Shown: positions 37,155 through 46,690, counted from the first letter of the stretch. The stretch: DNA of 64,000 nucleotides from Lentzea sp. NBRC 102530 (GCF_030269365.1 NZ_BSTF01000011.1:124001-188000), one strand, 5' to 3'. Notes: generated by a model not told the origin, from the sequence alone. Program-made: numbers and translations.

Positions 37155-38984
37155 ATGCTGAGTGTCGGTCCTCCTTCGTACTTTGGAGAGGACCTGGAGG
37201 GGGCTCATCGCGTGAGCGATCAACGTAACTCGACGATTCAGACCTTGCGGAGGTTGTGGCCGTACGTGCGGCCGCACCGCGCACGGATGAGTGTCGTGCT
37301 GTCGGCGACGATGCTCGCGATGCTGTGCGGTCTCGGCATCCCGCTGCTCACGCAGCGCATCGTCGACGGTCCGATTCAGAACAAGGAAACCGGTCCGCTG
37401 CCCTGGCTGATCCTGGGCGTGCTGGCGCTCGGGCTCGGTGAGGCGCTGCTGTTCTACATCCGGCGCAAGGTCGTGGCGCGGCCCGCCGCCGAGGTCGAGG
37501 CGCGCATGCGGTTCGACCTGTACAAGCACCTGCAACGGCTGCCGGTCGCGTTCCACGACCGCTGGCAGTCGGGCCAGCTGCTCTCTCGCGCCACGAACGA
37601 CCTCACGACCGTGCGGCGTTTCGTGGCGTTCGCCATCGTGTTCCTGATCGTCAACTCGCTGGTCGTCCTGATCGGCCTGGGCATCATCGCGTCGCTCTCG
37701 CCGTGGTTGCTCATCGTGTCGTTGTGCGGCGCACTGCCGTTGATCGTCATCTCGTACTTCTTCGAGTCGAAGTTCAAGATCGTGGCGCGCCAGGCGCAGG
37801 ACCAGGCGGGCGACCTGACCACGACGGTCGAGGAGTCGGTGCTCGGCATCCGGGTGCTCAAGGCGTTCGGCCGCGGGCCGGAGCTGTCGAAGCGGTTCCT
37901 GGCGCAGGCCCGTGAGCTGCGCTCGACGGAGCTGAACAAGATCTCGATCCTGGCGTCGCTGTGGTCGGTGCTGATCGTCCTGCCCGAACTGTCGATCGCG
38001 GGCATGCTCGGCGTCGGCGCGATCGGCATCGTGCAGGGCTGGATGACGGTCGGCACGCTGGTCGCGGCCGTCGCGGTGAGCGCGTACCTGCGGTGGCCCA
38101 TCGACTCCATCGGCTGGCTGCTGGCGGAGACGAACCAGGCCGCCTCGGCGCTGGAACGCTACTGGGAGGTCATCGACTCCCCCGTCACGATCACCGGCCC
38201 CGCCACGCCCGCGCCGCTGCCCACGCCGCTGCGCGGGCACGTCCGTTTCGAGGGCGTGCGGTTCGCGTTCGAGGACGGCCGCGAGGTGCTGTCCGGCGTC
38301 GACCTCGACCTGCGTCCCGGTGAGACGGTCGCGCTGGTCGGTGCGACGGGCTCGGGCAAGACGACGCTGACGGCACTGGTGCCGCGGCTCGCGGACGTGA
38401 CCGGCGGGCGGATCACGATCGACGGCGTCGACGTGCGGGACCTCTCGCTGGAGGACCTGCGGACCGTCGTGGGCACGGCGTTCGAGGAGCCCGTGCTGTT
38501 CTCGGCCTCCGTGACCGAGAACGTGGGCCTGGGCGTGCCGGACGTGACCGAGGCCCAGGTGCGCGAGGCGTTGCGGGTGGCGAAGGCCGAGGAGTTCGTG
38601 GACGCGCTCCCGTGGGGGCTCGCGACCCGCATCGGCGAGCAGGGCCTGTCGCTGTCCGGTGGTCAGCGGCAACGGCTGGCGCTGGCCCGTGCGGTCGTCG
38701 GCAAGCCCGCCGTGCTGGTGCTCGACGACCCGTTGTCGGCGCTGGACGTCCACACCGAGGCCGAGGTGGAGGCCGCGCTGCGCCGGGTGCTGAGCGAGAC
38801 CACGGCCCTGGTCGTGGCGCACCGCTCGTCGACGGTGCAGCTGGCGGACCGGGTGGCGCTGCTGGCCGACGGCAGGATCGCGGCCATCGGCTCGCACCGG
38901 GAACTGCTGGACACCAACGAGGAATACCGGCATCTGCTGTCCAGCATGGACGACGAGCTGGTCGAAGAGGAGGTGGCGTCGTGA
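37155..38984 (+). CDS. Type I ABC exporter half-transporter, degenerate-site subunit
   Basis: A 609-residue fused membrane and ATPase protein: six helices (about 45-330) then the ATPase domain (from about 360). Walker A GATGSGKTTLTALVPRLADV; signature LSLSGGQRQRLALARA; Walker B AVLVLDDPLSALDVHTEAEV. The catalytic glutamate after Walker B is an aspartate here (LDD), as in the degenerate site of heterodimeric exporters such as TM287/288. The next gene encodes the canonical partner, with overlapping 4 nt. Exports drugs or lipids; substrate unknown. Confidence 0.93.
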   Translation: MLSVGPPSYFGEDLEGAHRVSDQRNSTIQTLRRLWPYVRPHRARMSVVLSATMLAMLCGLGIPLLTQRIVDGPIQNKETGPLPWLILGVLALGLGEALLFYIRRKVVARPAAEVEARMRFDLYKHLQRLPVAFHDRWQSGQLLSRATNDLTTVRRFVAFAIVFLIVNSLVVLIGLGIIASLSPWLLIVSLCGALPLIVISYFFESKFKIVARQAQDQAGDLTTTVEESVLGIRVLKAFGRGPELSKRFLAQARELRSTELNKISILASLWSVLIVLPELSIAGMLGVGAIGIVQGWMTVGTLVAAVAVSAYLRWPIDSIGWLLAETNQAASALERYWEVIDSPVTITGPATPAPLPTPLRGHVRFEGVRFAFEDGREVLSGVDLDLRPGETVALVGATGSGKTTLTALVPRLADVTGGRITIDGVDVRDLSLEDLRTVVGTAFEEPVLFSASVTENVGLGVPDVTEAQVREALRVAKAEEFVDALPWGLATRIGEQGLSLSGGQRQRLALARAVVGKPAVLVLDDPLSALDVHTEAEVEAALRRVLSETTALVVAHRSSTVQLADRVALLADGRIAAIGSHRELLDTNEEYRHLLSSMDDELVEEEVAS

Positions 38985-40822
38985 GTGAAGTGACCGCACC
39001 CGTTGCGGCAGAAGAAGAATGGCGCGGCGTCGCCGCCGAGGAGATCGAGGAGATCTCGCACTCGACGGGCCTGCGCCTGCAGGCCCGGTCGCGCAGGCTG
39101 CTGGGTTCGTTGCTGCGTCCCCACATCGGCCTCACGTCGCTGGCGATCGCGGCGGTGGTCTGCGGCAACCTGGCGGCGCTCGTGGGCCCGTTGCTGATCG
39201 CCGCCGCGATCGACAACGGCATCCCCGCCGCGATCGGCGGCAGCGCGTCGATCCTGGTGTGGTGCGTCATCGGCTACGCGGTCTCGGCCGTGCTGATGAC
39301 GTTCCTGCGCTGGGCGTTCCTGCGGCTCGCCGGCCGGGTGGGCCAGGACGTCCTGCTGGACCTGCGCGGCCGGATCTTCCGCCACTCGCAGGGCCTGTCC
39401 GTGGGCTTCCACGAGTCGTACACGTCGGGCAAGGTCATCGCCCGCCTGACGAGCGACGTGGACTCGTTGCAGGACCTCCTCGAAGAGGGCATCGACAGCC
39501 TGTTCAACGCGGCCCTGTCGGTGACCGGCATCGCGATCATCCTGCTCTACCTGGACGTCCCGCTGGCGTTGGTCGTGATCGCGGGCTTCATCCCGATCTA
39601 CTTCATCTGGCGCTGGTTCCGCCGCCGCTCGATGGACGCCTACCGGGGCACGCGCGGCGCGATCGCCAAGATCATCGTGCAGTTCGTGGAGTCGATGAAC
39701 GGCATCCGCGCCGTCCAGGCGTTCCGCCGCCAGCCCCGCAACGAACAGATCATGACGGGCTTCAACGGCCAGTTCCGCGACGCCAACACCGACGCCCTCG
39801 GCGTCATGGCGATGTTCGTCTCGACGGTCCGCGCCATCGGCAACGTGTCGCTGGCCGTGGTCCTCGCCTGGGGCGCCTACCGGGTCGCGGGCGGGTCCCT
39901 GGAACTGGGCGTCCTGACGGCGTTCACGGTCTACATCCGCCGCTTCTACGACCCGTTCGACGAACTGGCGATGTTCGCGAACTCCTACTCCTCGGCCACC
40001 GCGGCCCTGGAGAAGATCTCGGGCGTCCTCGAGGAGAGGCCCTCGGTCCCCGAACCCACGACCCCGGTCCCCCTGGCCGAGCCGCGCGGCGCGGTCCGCT
40101 TCACCGACGTGGAGTTCCAGTACCCGGGCACCACCCGCCTGGTGCTCCCGCGCTTCTCCCTGGACGTCCCGGCGGGCCAGACCGTGGCCCTGGTCGGCGC
40201 CACCGGGGCGGGCAAGACCACGGTCGCCAAGCTCGTGGCCCGCTTCTACGACCCGTCGGCGGGCGCCGTCTCGCTGGACGGCACGGACCTGCGTTCCGTG
40301 GCGGACACCGACCTGCGCAGAGCGGTCGTCATGGTCACCCAGGAGAACTTCCTGTTCTCCGGCTCGGTGGCGGACAACATCGCCCTGGGCCGCCCCACCG
40401 CCACCCGCGAGGAGATCGAGGCGGCAGCGCAGGAGGTGGGCGCGCACGGCTTCATCAGCGCGCTCCCCGACGGCTACGACACGGACGTCCGCAAACGAGG
40501 CGGCCGCCTCTCCGCGGGCCAACGCCAAATGGTGGCATTCGCGCGCGCATTCCTCGCAGACCCGGCCGTACTGGTCCTGGATGAGGCAACATCGTCCTTG
40601 GACGTGCCCACAGAACGCGCCGTGCAGGCGGCCCTGGAAACAGTGCTGGCGGACCGGACCGCGTTCATCATCGCCCACCGCCTGTCGACGGTCCTGATCG
40701 CGGACCGCGTACTGGTGCTGGATGGTGGCATTGTGGTGGAAGACGGCTCCCCAGCGGAGCTGATCGGTGAGCGGGGCCGCTTCGCGGCCCTGCACACGGC
40801 CTGGAGCGACTCGCTCGCCTAG
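38981..40822 (+). CDS. Type I ABC exporter half-transporter, canonical-site subunit
   Basis: A 613-residue partner. Six helices, then ATPase domain with Walker A GATGAGKTTVAKLVARFYDP, signature GRLSAGQRQMVAFARA and canonical Walker B VLVLDEATSSLDVPTE, H-loop IIAHRLSTV. GTG start overlaps the first subunit's stop by 4 nt. The two ATPase domains give one degenerate and one consensus site. Confidence 0.93.
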   Translation: MSEVTAPVAAEEEWRGVAAEEIEEISHSTGLRLQARSRRLLGSLLRPHIGLTSLAIAAVVCGNLAALVGPLLIAAAIDNGIPAAIGGSASILVWCVIGYAVSAVLMTFLRWAFLRLAGRVGQDVLLDLRGRIFRHSQGLSVGFHESYTSGKVIARLTSDVDSLQDLLEEGIDSLFNAALSVTGIAIILLYLDVPLALVVIAGFIPIYFIWRWFRRRSMDAYRGTRGAIAKIIVQFVESMNGIRAVQAFRRQPRNEQIMTGFNGQFRDANTDALGVMAMFVSTVRAIGNVSLAVVLAWGAYRVAGGSLELGVLTAFTVYIRRFYDPFDELAMFANSYSSATAALEKISGVLEERPSVPEPTTPVPLAEPRGAVRFTDVEFQYPGTTRLVLPRFSLDVPAGQTVALVGATGAGKTTVAKLVARFYDPSAGAVSLDGTDLRSVADTDLRRAVVMVTQENFLFSGSVADNIALGRPTATREEIEAAAQEVGAHGFISALPDGYDTDVRKRGGRLSAGQRQMVAFARAFLADPAVLVLDEATSSLDVPTERAVQAALETVLADRTAFIIAHRLSTVLIADRVLVLDGGIVVEDGSPAELIGERGRFAALHTAWSDSLA

Positions 40823-40828
40823 GTCTGC

Positions 40829-40871
40829 AGGTCGCGTTCGCGCCAATGGGGATCTGGCGCGAACGCGACCT
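40829..40871. terminator. Terminator-like hairpin after the ABC exporter
   Basis: A perfect 17-bp inverted repeat (40829-40845 and 40855-40871, left arm AGGTCGCGTTCGCGCCA) with a 9-nt loop, starting 7 nt beyond the stop codon. Very stable, with no U tract. It may act as terminator, or be a short palindromic repeat like others in the gap. Confidence 0.6.
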
Positions 40872-41192
40872 CACGCTCACCCGAGCCGAGGCCGACCGAG
40901 CACAAGCATCGCGACGGCGCAGCCGAGCCCGCCAAGGCCCAACGGCAATGCCGCAGGCGAGGCGTCGGTCCTGGCTGAACCGTCGAGCCGGTATCGGTGA
41001 CGTGAGCACCCAGCGCCTCGCAAGGGCCCAAAGTCAAGCCCCGATCCCCATCCGACGCGCCAGCGGCGATGCCGAAACCACAGCTCGGCTCAAGGCCCTG
41101 CACCAAACCCGACCACCGCATTGGCGACGCACCCCACCACCACCGTCCGATAGGTTCTGCCACGAACGCGACAGACCCCCGAGGAGGGCCCA
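40872..41192. other. Gene-free gap with dispersed-repeat fragments
   Basis: About 320 bases before the DUF2537 gene, with no convincing frame. The sequence shares the 24-base repeat with the gap at 15.8 kb and has further similar pieces (CAAAGTCAAGCCCCGATCCC at about 41029, echoing the inverted repeat at 16105-16126). It seems to be another decayed copy of the same repetitive DNA. Confidence 0.5.
40905..40928 (+). repeat. 24-base dispersed repeat, copy 2
   Basis: Exact match to 15806-15829, same orientation, about 25 kb away. Lies directly after the hairpin following the ABC exporter. Confidence 0.6.
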
Positions 41193-41792
41193 GTGGAGTT
41201 GCGAGTCCGGGACGGCCGCGCCGTGCTCGCCGGCGAAGACGAGTCCGGCGAACGCGAGGTCGACCCGCACAGCCTGCCCCTGGGCGCCGATCTGGCCGAA
41301 GCCCTCCACGAGTGGGCGAAGGTGGCCGAAGCGGTCACCCGCACCGAAACCCCGCAGGACGGCGTGGCGAACGCCCTGATCGCCCGCCGGGGCAAGCAAC
41401 TCGCGATCCGGATCGCCACCGTGATGAACTCCCAGGTCAGCTACACCGACCCGGTGAGCGGCGAGTTGGTGAGCGTCGACGCCCCCGAACAGCCGGAAGA
41501 ACCCGAGCACGTCGCGGAGCCCGAGCCGGCCCCGGAACCCACCCCGTGGGGCACGGGCCTCACGGTCAGCCTGATCACCGCGGCCATCGTCACGGTGACG
41601 GTCGTGTCCCTCTCGCTCGGTCTGGGCGAGACGAGCCGCTGGCTGGCGCTGGTGGCGAACGTCCTCGTGGTCGGCGGCCTCGCCCCGAGCGTCTGGCTGG
41701 GCCGCAAGGTCCCGGTGTGGCGCTGGGTCGCCTACGGAGTCGTGACGGGAGTCGTCGTGGCCTGGCTCTCCCTGATCCTGACTCTGCTCTGA
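41193..41792 (+). CDS. DUF2537-like membrane protein
   Basis: A 199-residue protein with a soluble N-terminal half (MELRVRDGRAVLAGEDESGE), an acidic proline-rich linker (EQPEEPEHVAEPEPAPEPT) and three or four C-terminal helices (TVSLITAAIVTVTVVSLSLG, VALANVLVVGGLAPSV-like region). Resembles the DUF2537 proteins that sit beside SepH and the SpoU methyltransferase in mycobacteria (counterpart Rv0882, from memory). Function unknown. A GTG/ATG start at 41193 has GAGGA ahead. Confidence 0.75.
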   Translation: MELRVRDGRAVLAGEDESGEREVDPHSLPLGADLAEALHEWAKVAEAVTRTETPQDGVANALIARRGKQLAIRIATVMNSQVSYTDPVSGELVSVDAPEQPEEPEHVAEPEPAPEPTPWGTGLTVSLITAAIVTVTVVSLSLGLGETSRWLALVANVLVVGGLAPSVWLGRKVPVWRWVAYGVVTGVVVAWLSLILTLL

Positions 41793-41822
41793 ACCCCGAA
41801 CCCCGAACCCCGACCACAGATC

Positions 41823-42614
41823 TCAGAGCAACGCGTAGAACGCCACGGCCCCGGCCGTGGCCACGTTCAACGAATCCACCCCGGACGACATGGGGATCCG
41901 CACCGCCAGGTCGGCGGCATCGATGGCCTCGTCGGTCAGCCCCGGCCCCTCGGACCCCAGCAACACGGCGACTCTCCGCCCGCGCAACCCCGCATCTGCA
42001 AGATGCAGAGCGGATGCCCGGGGCGTCAGAGCGGCAACCGTGTAACCCTTTTGCCGCAACAGGTTCAGCGCCGCGGGCCACTCATCCGTGGTAGCGAACG
42101 GCACGCGCAGCACGTGCCCCATCGAGACGCGCACGCTGCGGCGGTAGAGCGGATCGCTGCAGCCGGGCCCCAGCACCACCCCGTCCACGCCCAGGGCGGC
42201 GGCGTTGCGGAAGATCGATCCGAGGTTCTCGTGGTCCCCCACGCCCTCCAGCACGGCGAGGCGGCGAGCCGAGGACACCAGCGCGTCGAACGAGACCGCT
42301 GGTGCCCGGTCGGCGGCCGCCAGTACACCCCGGTTCAAGTGGAAACCGACGACCGACGCCATAACCTCTGCTGAGGTCACGTAGGCGGGAACGTCCAGGT
42401 CAGAAAGGTCGAGTGCCTCGATTCGGCGGCGCACCCCGAGCAGCCCGCGCACGGGGTAGGGCGACGCCAGCAGACGTTCCACGACCACCACGCCCTCGGC
42501 GATGACCAGGCCTCGTCCTCCCGGGCGGTCCGGCCTGCGGTCGGCCGTCGAGAGGTCGCGGAAGTCGTCGAGCCGGGGGTCGGCCGGGTCGTTGATCTCG
42601 ATCACGTCTGCCAC
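41823..42614 (-). CDS. RNA 2'-O-methyltransferase, SpoU/TrmH family
   Basis: A 263-residue SPOUT enzyme that methylates a ribose 2'-OH on rRNA or tRNA with SAM. N-terminal substrate-binding part (LVIAEGVVVVERLLASPYPV), then the knotted domain with NLGSIFRNAAALGVDGVVLG (motif 1), VAVLLGSEGPGLTDEAIDAA (motif 2) and IPMSSGVDSLNVATAGAVAF (motif 3). The GTG at 42614 gives a normal N terminus; a longer reading is unsupported. Counterpart of Rv0881. Confidence 0.92.
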   Translation of the reverse strand: MADVIEINDPADPRLDDFRDLSTADRRPDRPGGRGLVIAEGVVVVERLLASPYPVRGLLGVRRRIEALDLSDLDVPAYVTSAEVMASVVGFHLNRGVLAAADRAPAVSFDALVSSARRLAVLEGVGDHENLGSIFRNAAALGVDGVVLGPGCSDPLYRRSVRVSMGHVLRVPFATTDEWPAALNLLRQKGYTVAALTPRASALHLADAGLRGRRVAVLLGSEGPGLTDEAIDAADLAVRIPMSSGVDSLNVATAGAVAFYALL

Positions 42615-42762
42615 GCCGGAAGTTTCGCATCCTGGCCGGTGTGGAACAGGCGAGGTAGTCCGGAGGGCGGAACCTCGCACGCCCGACCAGCGGATGATCG
42701 CTGGTTGTTACCTCGACGTGACAGAGAGCACCGATTTGGGCGATGTAAAGGAGGTTTCCGCT

Positions 42763-42819
42763 GTGTCACGTTGGGCGTTCCGCCTGGCCCGCGCCCACCG
42801 GCGCCGAGCGAAGGGGTAG
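42763..42819 (+). CDS. Possible 18-aa leader peptide of the GCS2 gene
   Basis: An 18-codon frame (MSRWAFRLARAHRRRAKG) starts with GTG eight bases after the strong ribosome binding site AAAGGAGG (42747-42754), the best in the region. It ends 4 nt before the next ATG, and its own last codons supply the AAGGGG for that gene. Six of 18 residues are arginine. It may couple or regulate translation of the ligase. Confidence 0.45.
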   Translation: MSRWAFRLARAHRRRAKG

Positions 42820-42823
42820 CGGC

Positions 42824-44320
42824 ATGGGAAGTGAAGTGTCCAGCCGCACTTTCACCAGAGACGACCGCCAGCGTTACCGGGAGAAGATGCAGCGGAGTCT
42901 CGACGCACTGGCCACGATGCTGGCCGAAGACACGTTTTCCTTTCCCCGTCGGCAGATGGGGCTCGAAATCGAGTTGAACCTCGTCGACGACGCGATGCGG
43001 CCGGCGATGGCGAACTCGGAGGTGCTGGAGAAGATCGACGACCCGTCCTACACGCTGGAACTGGGTCAGCAGAACCTGGAGATCAACGTTCCCCCTCGTG
43101 AGCTCGCGGGGGGCGAGATGCTCGGCCTGGAGGAAGAACTCAGGCAGTCGCTCGACAACGCGGACTCCAAGGCCAACGACGTCGGCGCCAACCTCGCCAT
43201 GATCGGAGTGCTGCCCACGTTGCGGGAGCGGCACTTCGACCGCAAGTGGCTCTCCGAGGCGCCGCGCTACGCGTTGCTCAACGACACCATCTTCAAGGCC
43301 CGTGGCGAGGAGATGGTGCTGCGCATGGAAGGCCCGGCGATGCCGGGCAAGACTCCGGAGAAGCTGCTGAGCTACGCGGAGTCGATCCTGCCGGAGGCCG
43401 CGTGCACCTCGGTGCAGCTGCACCTGCAGGTCGAGCCGACGCACTTCGCCGCGCACTGGAACGCCGCCCAGTGCCTCGCGGGGGTGCAGGTCGCCATCGC
43501 CGCGAACTCGGCTTTCCTGCTGGGGAAGGCGCTCTGGCACGAGACCCGGATCCCGCTGTTCGAGCAGGCCACCGACACCCGTCCGGACGAGCTCAAGAAC
43601 CAGGGCGTCCGGCCGCGCGTGTGGTTCGGTGAACGGTGGATCACGTCGATCTTCGACCTGTTCGAGGAGAACGTGCGCTACTTCCCCAGCCTGCTCCCGG
43701 AAACCGACGACGAGGACCCGTTGGAGGTCCTCGAAGCCGGCGGTGCGCCGAGACTTTCCGAGCTGCGGCTGCACAACGGCACGATCTGGCGCTGGAACCG
43801 GCCCGTCTACGACGTCGTCGACGGGGTGCCGCACCTGCGCGTCGAGAACCGGGTCCTGCCCGCCGGGCCCACGGTGCTCGACACGATGGCCAACGCCGCG
43901 TTCTTCTACGGCGCCCAGCGCGCGCTCACCGCCCAGGAACGTCCACTGTGGACTCAGATGTCGTTCCAGGCGGCGGAGGAGAACCTCTACACCGGCGCGC
44001 GGCACGGCATGAACGCCCAGCTGTACTGGCCGGGCATCGGCTGGATCCCGCCGGACGAGCTGGTGCTGCGCCGCCTGCTGCCGATGGCGCACGACGGCCT
44101 GCGCGACTGCGGTGTCTCCGACGAGGCCCGCGAACGCTACCTCGGAGTGATCGAGCAGCGTTGCCTCGCGCGCCGCACCGGATCGTCGTGGCAGCGGGAA
44201 ACCGTTGCGCTGCTGGAGGAACGGGGCATGTCGAGGGAAGCCGCACTGTCCGGCATGCTCAAGCGGTACATGGAGCTGATGCACGCGGGCGAGCCCGTGC
44301 ACACGTGGCACGTCGGCTAG
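42824..44320 (+). CDS. Glutamate-cysteine ligase family protein (GCS2)
   Basis: A 498-residue carboxylate-amine ligase of the GCS2 family. N-terminal metal-ATP motif MGLEIELNLVDDAMRPA, then LELGQQNLEINVPPREL; QLHLQVEPTHFAAHWNAAQC and RVENRVLPAGPTVLDTMANA in the core; C-terminal NAQLYWPGIGWIPP. Related proteins include plant-type gamma-glutamylcysteine ligases and YbdK-like ligases. Actinomycetes use mycothiol rather than glutathione, so the real product may be another gamma-glutamyl compound. ATG start follows a possible leader ORF. Confidence 0.82.
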   Translation: MGSEVSSRTFTRDDRQRYREKMQRSLDALATMLAEDTFSFPRRQMGLEIELNLVDDAMRPAMANSEVLEKIDDPSYTLELGQQNLEINVPPRELAGGEMLGLEEELRQSLDNADSKANDVGANLAMIGVLPTLRERHFDRKWLSEAPRYALLNDTIFKARGEEMVLRMEGPAMPGKTPEKLLSYAESILPEAACTSVQLHLQVEPTHFAAHWNAAQCLAGVQVAIAANSAFLLGKALWHETRIPLFEQATDTRPDELKNQGVRPRVWFGERWITSIFDLFEENVRYFPSLLPETDDEDPLEVLEAGGAPRLSELRLHNGTIWRWNRPVYDVVDGVPHLRVENRVLPAGPTVLDTMANAAFFYGAQRALTAQERPLWTQMSFQAAEENLYTGARHGMNAQLYWPGIGWIPPDELVLRRLLPMAHDGLRDCGVSDEARERYLGVIEQRCLARRTGSSWQRETVALLEERGMSREAALSGMLKRYMELMHAGEPVHTWHVG

Positions 44321-44568
44321 TCCCTGTCCTGCAAGTTCGTTCGGTGAGAGGCACGGGCGAGCGACCCGGCTGCCACTGTCGCCCTGCGGACTCGCAGGAC
44401 GGGGACCAGTCGCCACGTCATCAGCTCGTCCTGGAACGACCGCGGCATCTCGCTGGGCAGGCCCGTCCCCGTGACCGGCCTGCCCTGCACGTCGGGCCGG
44501 GACTCTCCGCCTCCCGTGACGCGGGTGACGAAGTGCGTGTCGTGGTGCACGCCGCCGCGTTCCGGCAC
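44317..44568 (-). CDS. Possible small protein, 83 aa, unclear start
   Basis: The frame (VPERGGVHHDTHFVTRVTGG, SFQDELMTWRLVPVLRVRRA) has protein-like composition but no good ribosome binding site. The same frame stays open further upstream into the next gene, so the true start or whether it is translated at all is unclear. A frameshifted continuation of the upstream gene is another possibility. Confidence 0.35.
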   Translation of the reverse strand: MPERGGVHHDTHFVTRVTGGGESRPDVQGRPVTGTGLPSEMPRSFQDELMTWRLVPVLRVRRATVAAGSLARASHRTNLQDRD

Positions 44569-44630
44569 CGCGGCCAGCGGGGTGGCCCAGAACGCCGCCG
44601 GTGCATCCGCGCACGTCCTGAGCCACGGAA

Positions 44631-45041
44631 CTACCGGCGGCGGCCCGACTTCAGCGGGGCCACGTCCGCACCGTCGTGGGACGTCCGGCACTCCTCCGGC
44701 GTGACGGCCTCGACCGCCAGCGTCAGCTCGCCCTTCACCCCCGTGTAGATCGACTCGCCGCGCGACGCCAGTGAGGCGTGCACGCGGTTGGAGTCGGTGA
44801 AGTCGCGTTCGTCCTTGACCCGCTTCTTGCCGGTCTCCTCGGGCCGCGTGGCGCTGCGGAGGTTGACCTCCAGCCACGCGGCGACCTCGGCCGGCGACGT
44901 CAGGACTTCCTCAGGGGTGCGTTCGAGCCGAACCTGCCGAGGAGAGGCGTGATCGAGTGACGTGTGCTCCACATAGGCGTGCCAGTGGGTGTTGCGCATC
45001 GACCAGGTCTGTTCGACCGGCCAGTCCTCCTCGGTGGTCAT
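44631..45041 (-). CDS. Hypothetical protein, 136 aa
   Basis: A soluble, charged protein (EQTWSMRNTHWHAYVEHTSL, RVKDERDFTDSNRVHASLAS, ESIYTGVKGELTLAVEAVTP). Not recognised. The ATG start overlaps the ABC-F gene stop by 4 nt, so they are cotranslated. It ends in KSGRRR. Confidence 0.6.
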   Translation of the reverse strand: MTTEEDWPVEQTWSMRNTHWHAYVEHTSLDHASPRQVRLERTPEEVLTSPAEVAAWLEVNLRSATRPEETGKKRVKDERDFTDSNRVHASLASRGESIYTGVKGELTLAVEAVTPEECRTSHDGADVAPLKSGRRR

Positions 45042-46690
45042 GCGTCATATCTTCCACCCTTCACACGAGGAAACGTGAGAAGGTCGAGGACCTCTATCTC
45101 ATGATCCACCCGCACGGCCGAAGCGAGCCGTCGGTCGTGCGTGACCAGCAGCAACGTTCCTTCGTAGGTTTCCAAGGCCTGTTCGAGCTGTTCGATGGCC
45201 GGCAGGTCGAGGTGGTTGGTCGGTTCGTCGAGGACCAAACAGGTCGTGCCGCGGGCCTGGAGCAACGCCAAGCCCGCGCGGGTGCGTTCGCCCGGTGACA
45301 GGTCGCGGGCCGGTCGCAGCACCGCGTCGGCGCCGAGCCGGAACTTCGCCAGCAACGTGCGCACCTCCACGTCCTGCAGGCCGGTGGCGTCCGCGACGAT
45401 CCGCAACGCGCTGGCGTCGCTCGCGAACTCGGCCCTAAGCTGGTCCACCTCGCCGACGACGACACCCGGCCCGATGGACCTGTCACCTTCCCGCAAGGGG
45501 ATCCGGCCGAGCAGCGCGCCTAGCAACGTCGACTTGCCCGCGCCGTTCGGGCCCGAGATCCGCCACCGCTCGCCCGCGCCGATCGTGAGGTCGATCGGTC
45601 CGAGCGTGACGTCGCCGCGGCTGACCACGGCCCCGCGCAGGGTGAACGCGATCGCGCTGCCCCGCCCGGCGGACGGCAGGGTGAGCCGGAGTTCCCAGGC
45701 CTCGCGCGGTTCCTCGACCTCCTCCAGCCGGGCCAGCTGACGGTCCACAACGGACGATCGCGCGGCCGTGTTCTCCGCGCCCCGCTTGTGCCCCGCACGC
45801 GCGTTGCGGTCCGGTTCGTCGTTGAGCATCTTGGCGCTCGTCGCCCTGCGGACGCCCTTGCGCGACCACTCCTTCACCTGGCGGCTGCGCTGGGTGAGCT
45901 CGGAGCGCCTGGTCTCGTACGCCTCGTAGTCCTCGCGGGCGCGACGGTCCGCGTTCGCCTTCTCCTCGACGTAGGCGTCCCAGCCGCCACCGAAGACGGT
46001 GAGCCCGTGGCTGAACTCGTCGAGTTCGGCGATCGCGGTCGTGGTGCGCGCGAGGAACTCCCGGTCGTGGCTGACCAGCACGATCGCGCCCTGGTAGCCG
46101 GTGACGTGGGACTCCAGCAGGTCGAGCCCGGCCGCGTCGAGGTCGTTGGTCGGTTCGTCCAGCAACAGCACGTCGGCGCGCGTGAGCAGCACGGCCGCCA
46201 ACCGCAGCCGTGCCTGCTGGCCACCTGACAGCTCGTCCGGCGCACGGTGGACGAGCAGGTCGGCGGGCAGGCCGAGGCGCCCACAGACGACCTCGGCGCG
46301 TTCGTCGAAGTCACCGGCACCGATGGCGGTCCAGTGGTCGAAGGCGTCGGAGTACCCGGCGCCGCCACCGTCCGCGAGCGCTTCGGCCTCGCGTTGCAGC
46401 CACTGCTCGGCCTCGGCGACGCCGGTGCGGCGGGCGAGGTGGTCGCGCAGCGACTCCCCACCAATGTGGAGGGTCTCCTGCGTCAGGTGCGCCACGGTCC
46501 CGGTGGTTGAGACAGATCCGGCTTCCGGTGACAGCTCACCGGAGAGCAGACGGAGCAACGTGGACTTGCCGACGCCGTTGGGCGCGATCAGGCCGACGCG
46601 GTCACCAGGCGAAACATCGAAATCCACCTCCGAGATCACGGTCCTCGGACCGAACGACAGCGAAATGTTCCTGGCTGTCAGCACGGACAC
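45038..46690 (-). CDS. ABC-F family ATPase
   Basis: A 550-residue duplicated ATPase without membrane domains, of the type that binds the ribosome and either relieves stalls or protects from antibiotics. First domain: Walker [21 protein letters not shown], signature [16 protein letters not shown], Walker [17 protein letters not shown] charged helical linker ([20 protein letters not shown]) joins it to the second: Walker [48 protein letters not shown]. The GTG at 46690 ([14 protein letters not shown]) is preferred over the upstream ATG-like start at 46729. Confidence 0.93.
   Translation of the reverse strand: MSVLTARNISLSFGPRTVISEVDFDVSPGDRVGLIAPNGVGKSTLLRLLSGELSPEAGSVSTTGTVAHLTQETLHIGGESLRDHLARRTGVAEAEQWLQREAEALADGGGAGYSDAFDHWTAIGAGDFDERAEVVCGRLGLPADLLVHRAPDELSGGQQARLRLAAVLLTRADVLLLDEPTNDLDAAGLDLLESHVTGYQGAIVLVSHDREFLARTTTAIAELDEFSHGLTVFGGGWDAYVEEKANADRRAREDYEAYETRRSELTQRSRQVKEWSRKGVRRATSAKMLNDEPDRNARAGHKRGAENTAARSSVVDRQLARLEEVEEPREAWELRLTLPSAGRGSAIAFTLRGAVVSRGDVTLGPIDLTIGAGERWRISGPNGAGKSTLLGALLGRIPLREGDRSIGPGVVVGEVDQLRAEFASDASALRIVADATGLQDVEVRTLLAKFRLGADAVLRPARDLSPGERTRAGLALLQARGTTCLVLDEPTNHLDLPAIEQLEQALETYEGTLLLVTHDRRLASAVRVDHEIEVLDLLTFPRVKGGRYDA

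Noticed and set aside
36837-38999. 720-codon frame antisense to the ABC exporter
   Set aside because: Low-complexity Arg/Gly/His shadow; the plus strand encodes a complete ABC exporter.
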